Shown in pieces: positions 43,510 to 43,573 of a stretch of DNA of 43,573 nt. The DNA is from Nitriliruptoraceae bacterium (GTDB lineage: Bacteria > Actinomycetota > Nitriliruptoria > Nitriliruptorales > Nitriliruptoraceae). The stretch's first letter is position 1; each line of letters begins with the position of its first letter. Position numbers and translations under genes: made by a program. Below the pieces are notes generated by a model. It was given only the letters and a program-made list of their open reading frames with translations. It searched no databases and was not told the origin of the DNA. Where the stretch lies: contig SKNO01000247.1 of NCBI GenBank assembly GCA_007120465.1, forward strand, positions 1 to 43,573, given 5' to 3'.

Positions 43510-43573
43510 CGTCACGACCTCGGACGGGCCAGTCACGGCGCGGGACGGTCCGGAGCTGGCCGCTCAGATGTCG

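Noticed and set aside
1-43573. CRISPR arrays, tRNA/rRNA genes, complete IS elements or prophage
   Set aside because: No spaced identical repeats, cloverleaf-like sequence, transposase or phage structural gene seen by eye; short RNAs could still be missed without tRNAscan/Infernal.

Overview
A 43.6-kb high-GC, probably actinobacterial, chromosomal window. The organism is inferred from base composition, GTG/TTG starts and gene families only; I ran no search. Three zones are visible. (1) About 1-6.7 kb is a gene-sparse, partly decayed accessory block. It holds a MazF-like toxin/antitoxin pair, remnants of an AAA-type kinase and of a GAF domain, a VOC protein, two tandem GAF-ANTAR regulators, and a RES-type toxin (apparently frameshifted) with a MbcA/ParS-like antitoxin. 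The block lies between two copies of a 45-bp, ~89%-identical sequence. (2) About 6.7-25.6 kb contains tandem paralogous alpha/beta hydrolases with near-identical leaders, and two large STAND-ATPase regulators (one with a C-terminal LuxR HTH, one with an N-terminal SARP/BTAD module) around a group of small enzymes. It also contains DUF305, an amidotransferase, ClpP, IclR, a ferritin-like protein, and an ATP:cobalamin adenosyltransferase coupled to a leaderless BtuF-like protein. (3) About 25.6-43.5 kb is more housekeeping in character: panB, nadE, amt, glnA, glnE, DUF885, and a tightly overlapped run of alpha/beta hydrolase, HAD phosphatase, DoxX, ThDP enzyme, BASS transporter, epimerase and SDR. 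The strongest non-gene signals are a four-unit, 11-bp-phased GlnR-box-like array between nadE and amt, tandem perfect hairpins between amt and glnA, and the conserved leaders of the duplicated hydrolases. I see no rRNA, tRNA, CRISPR array or complete insertion sequence.
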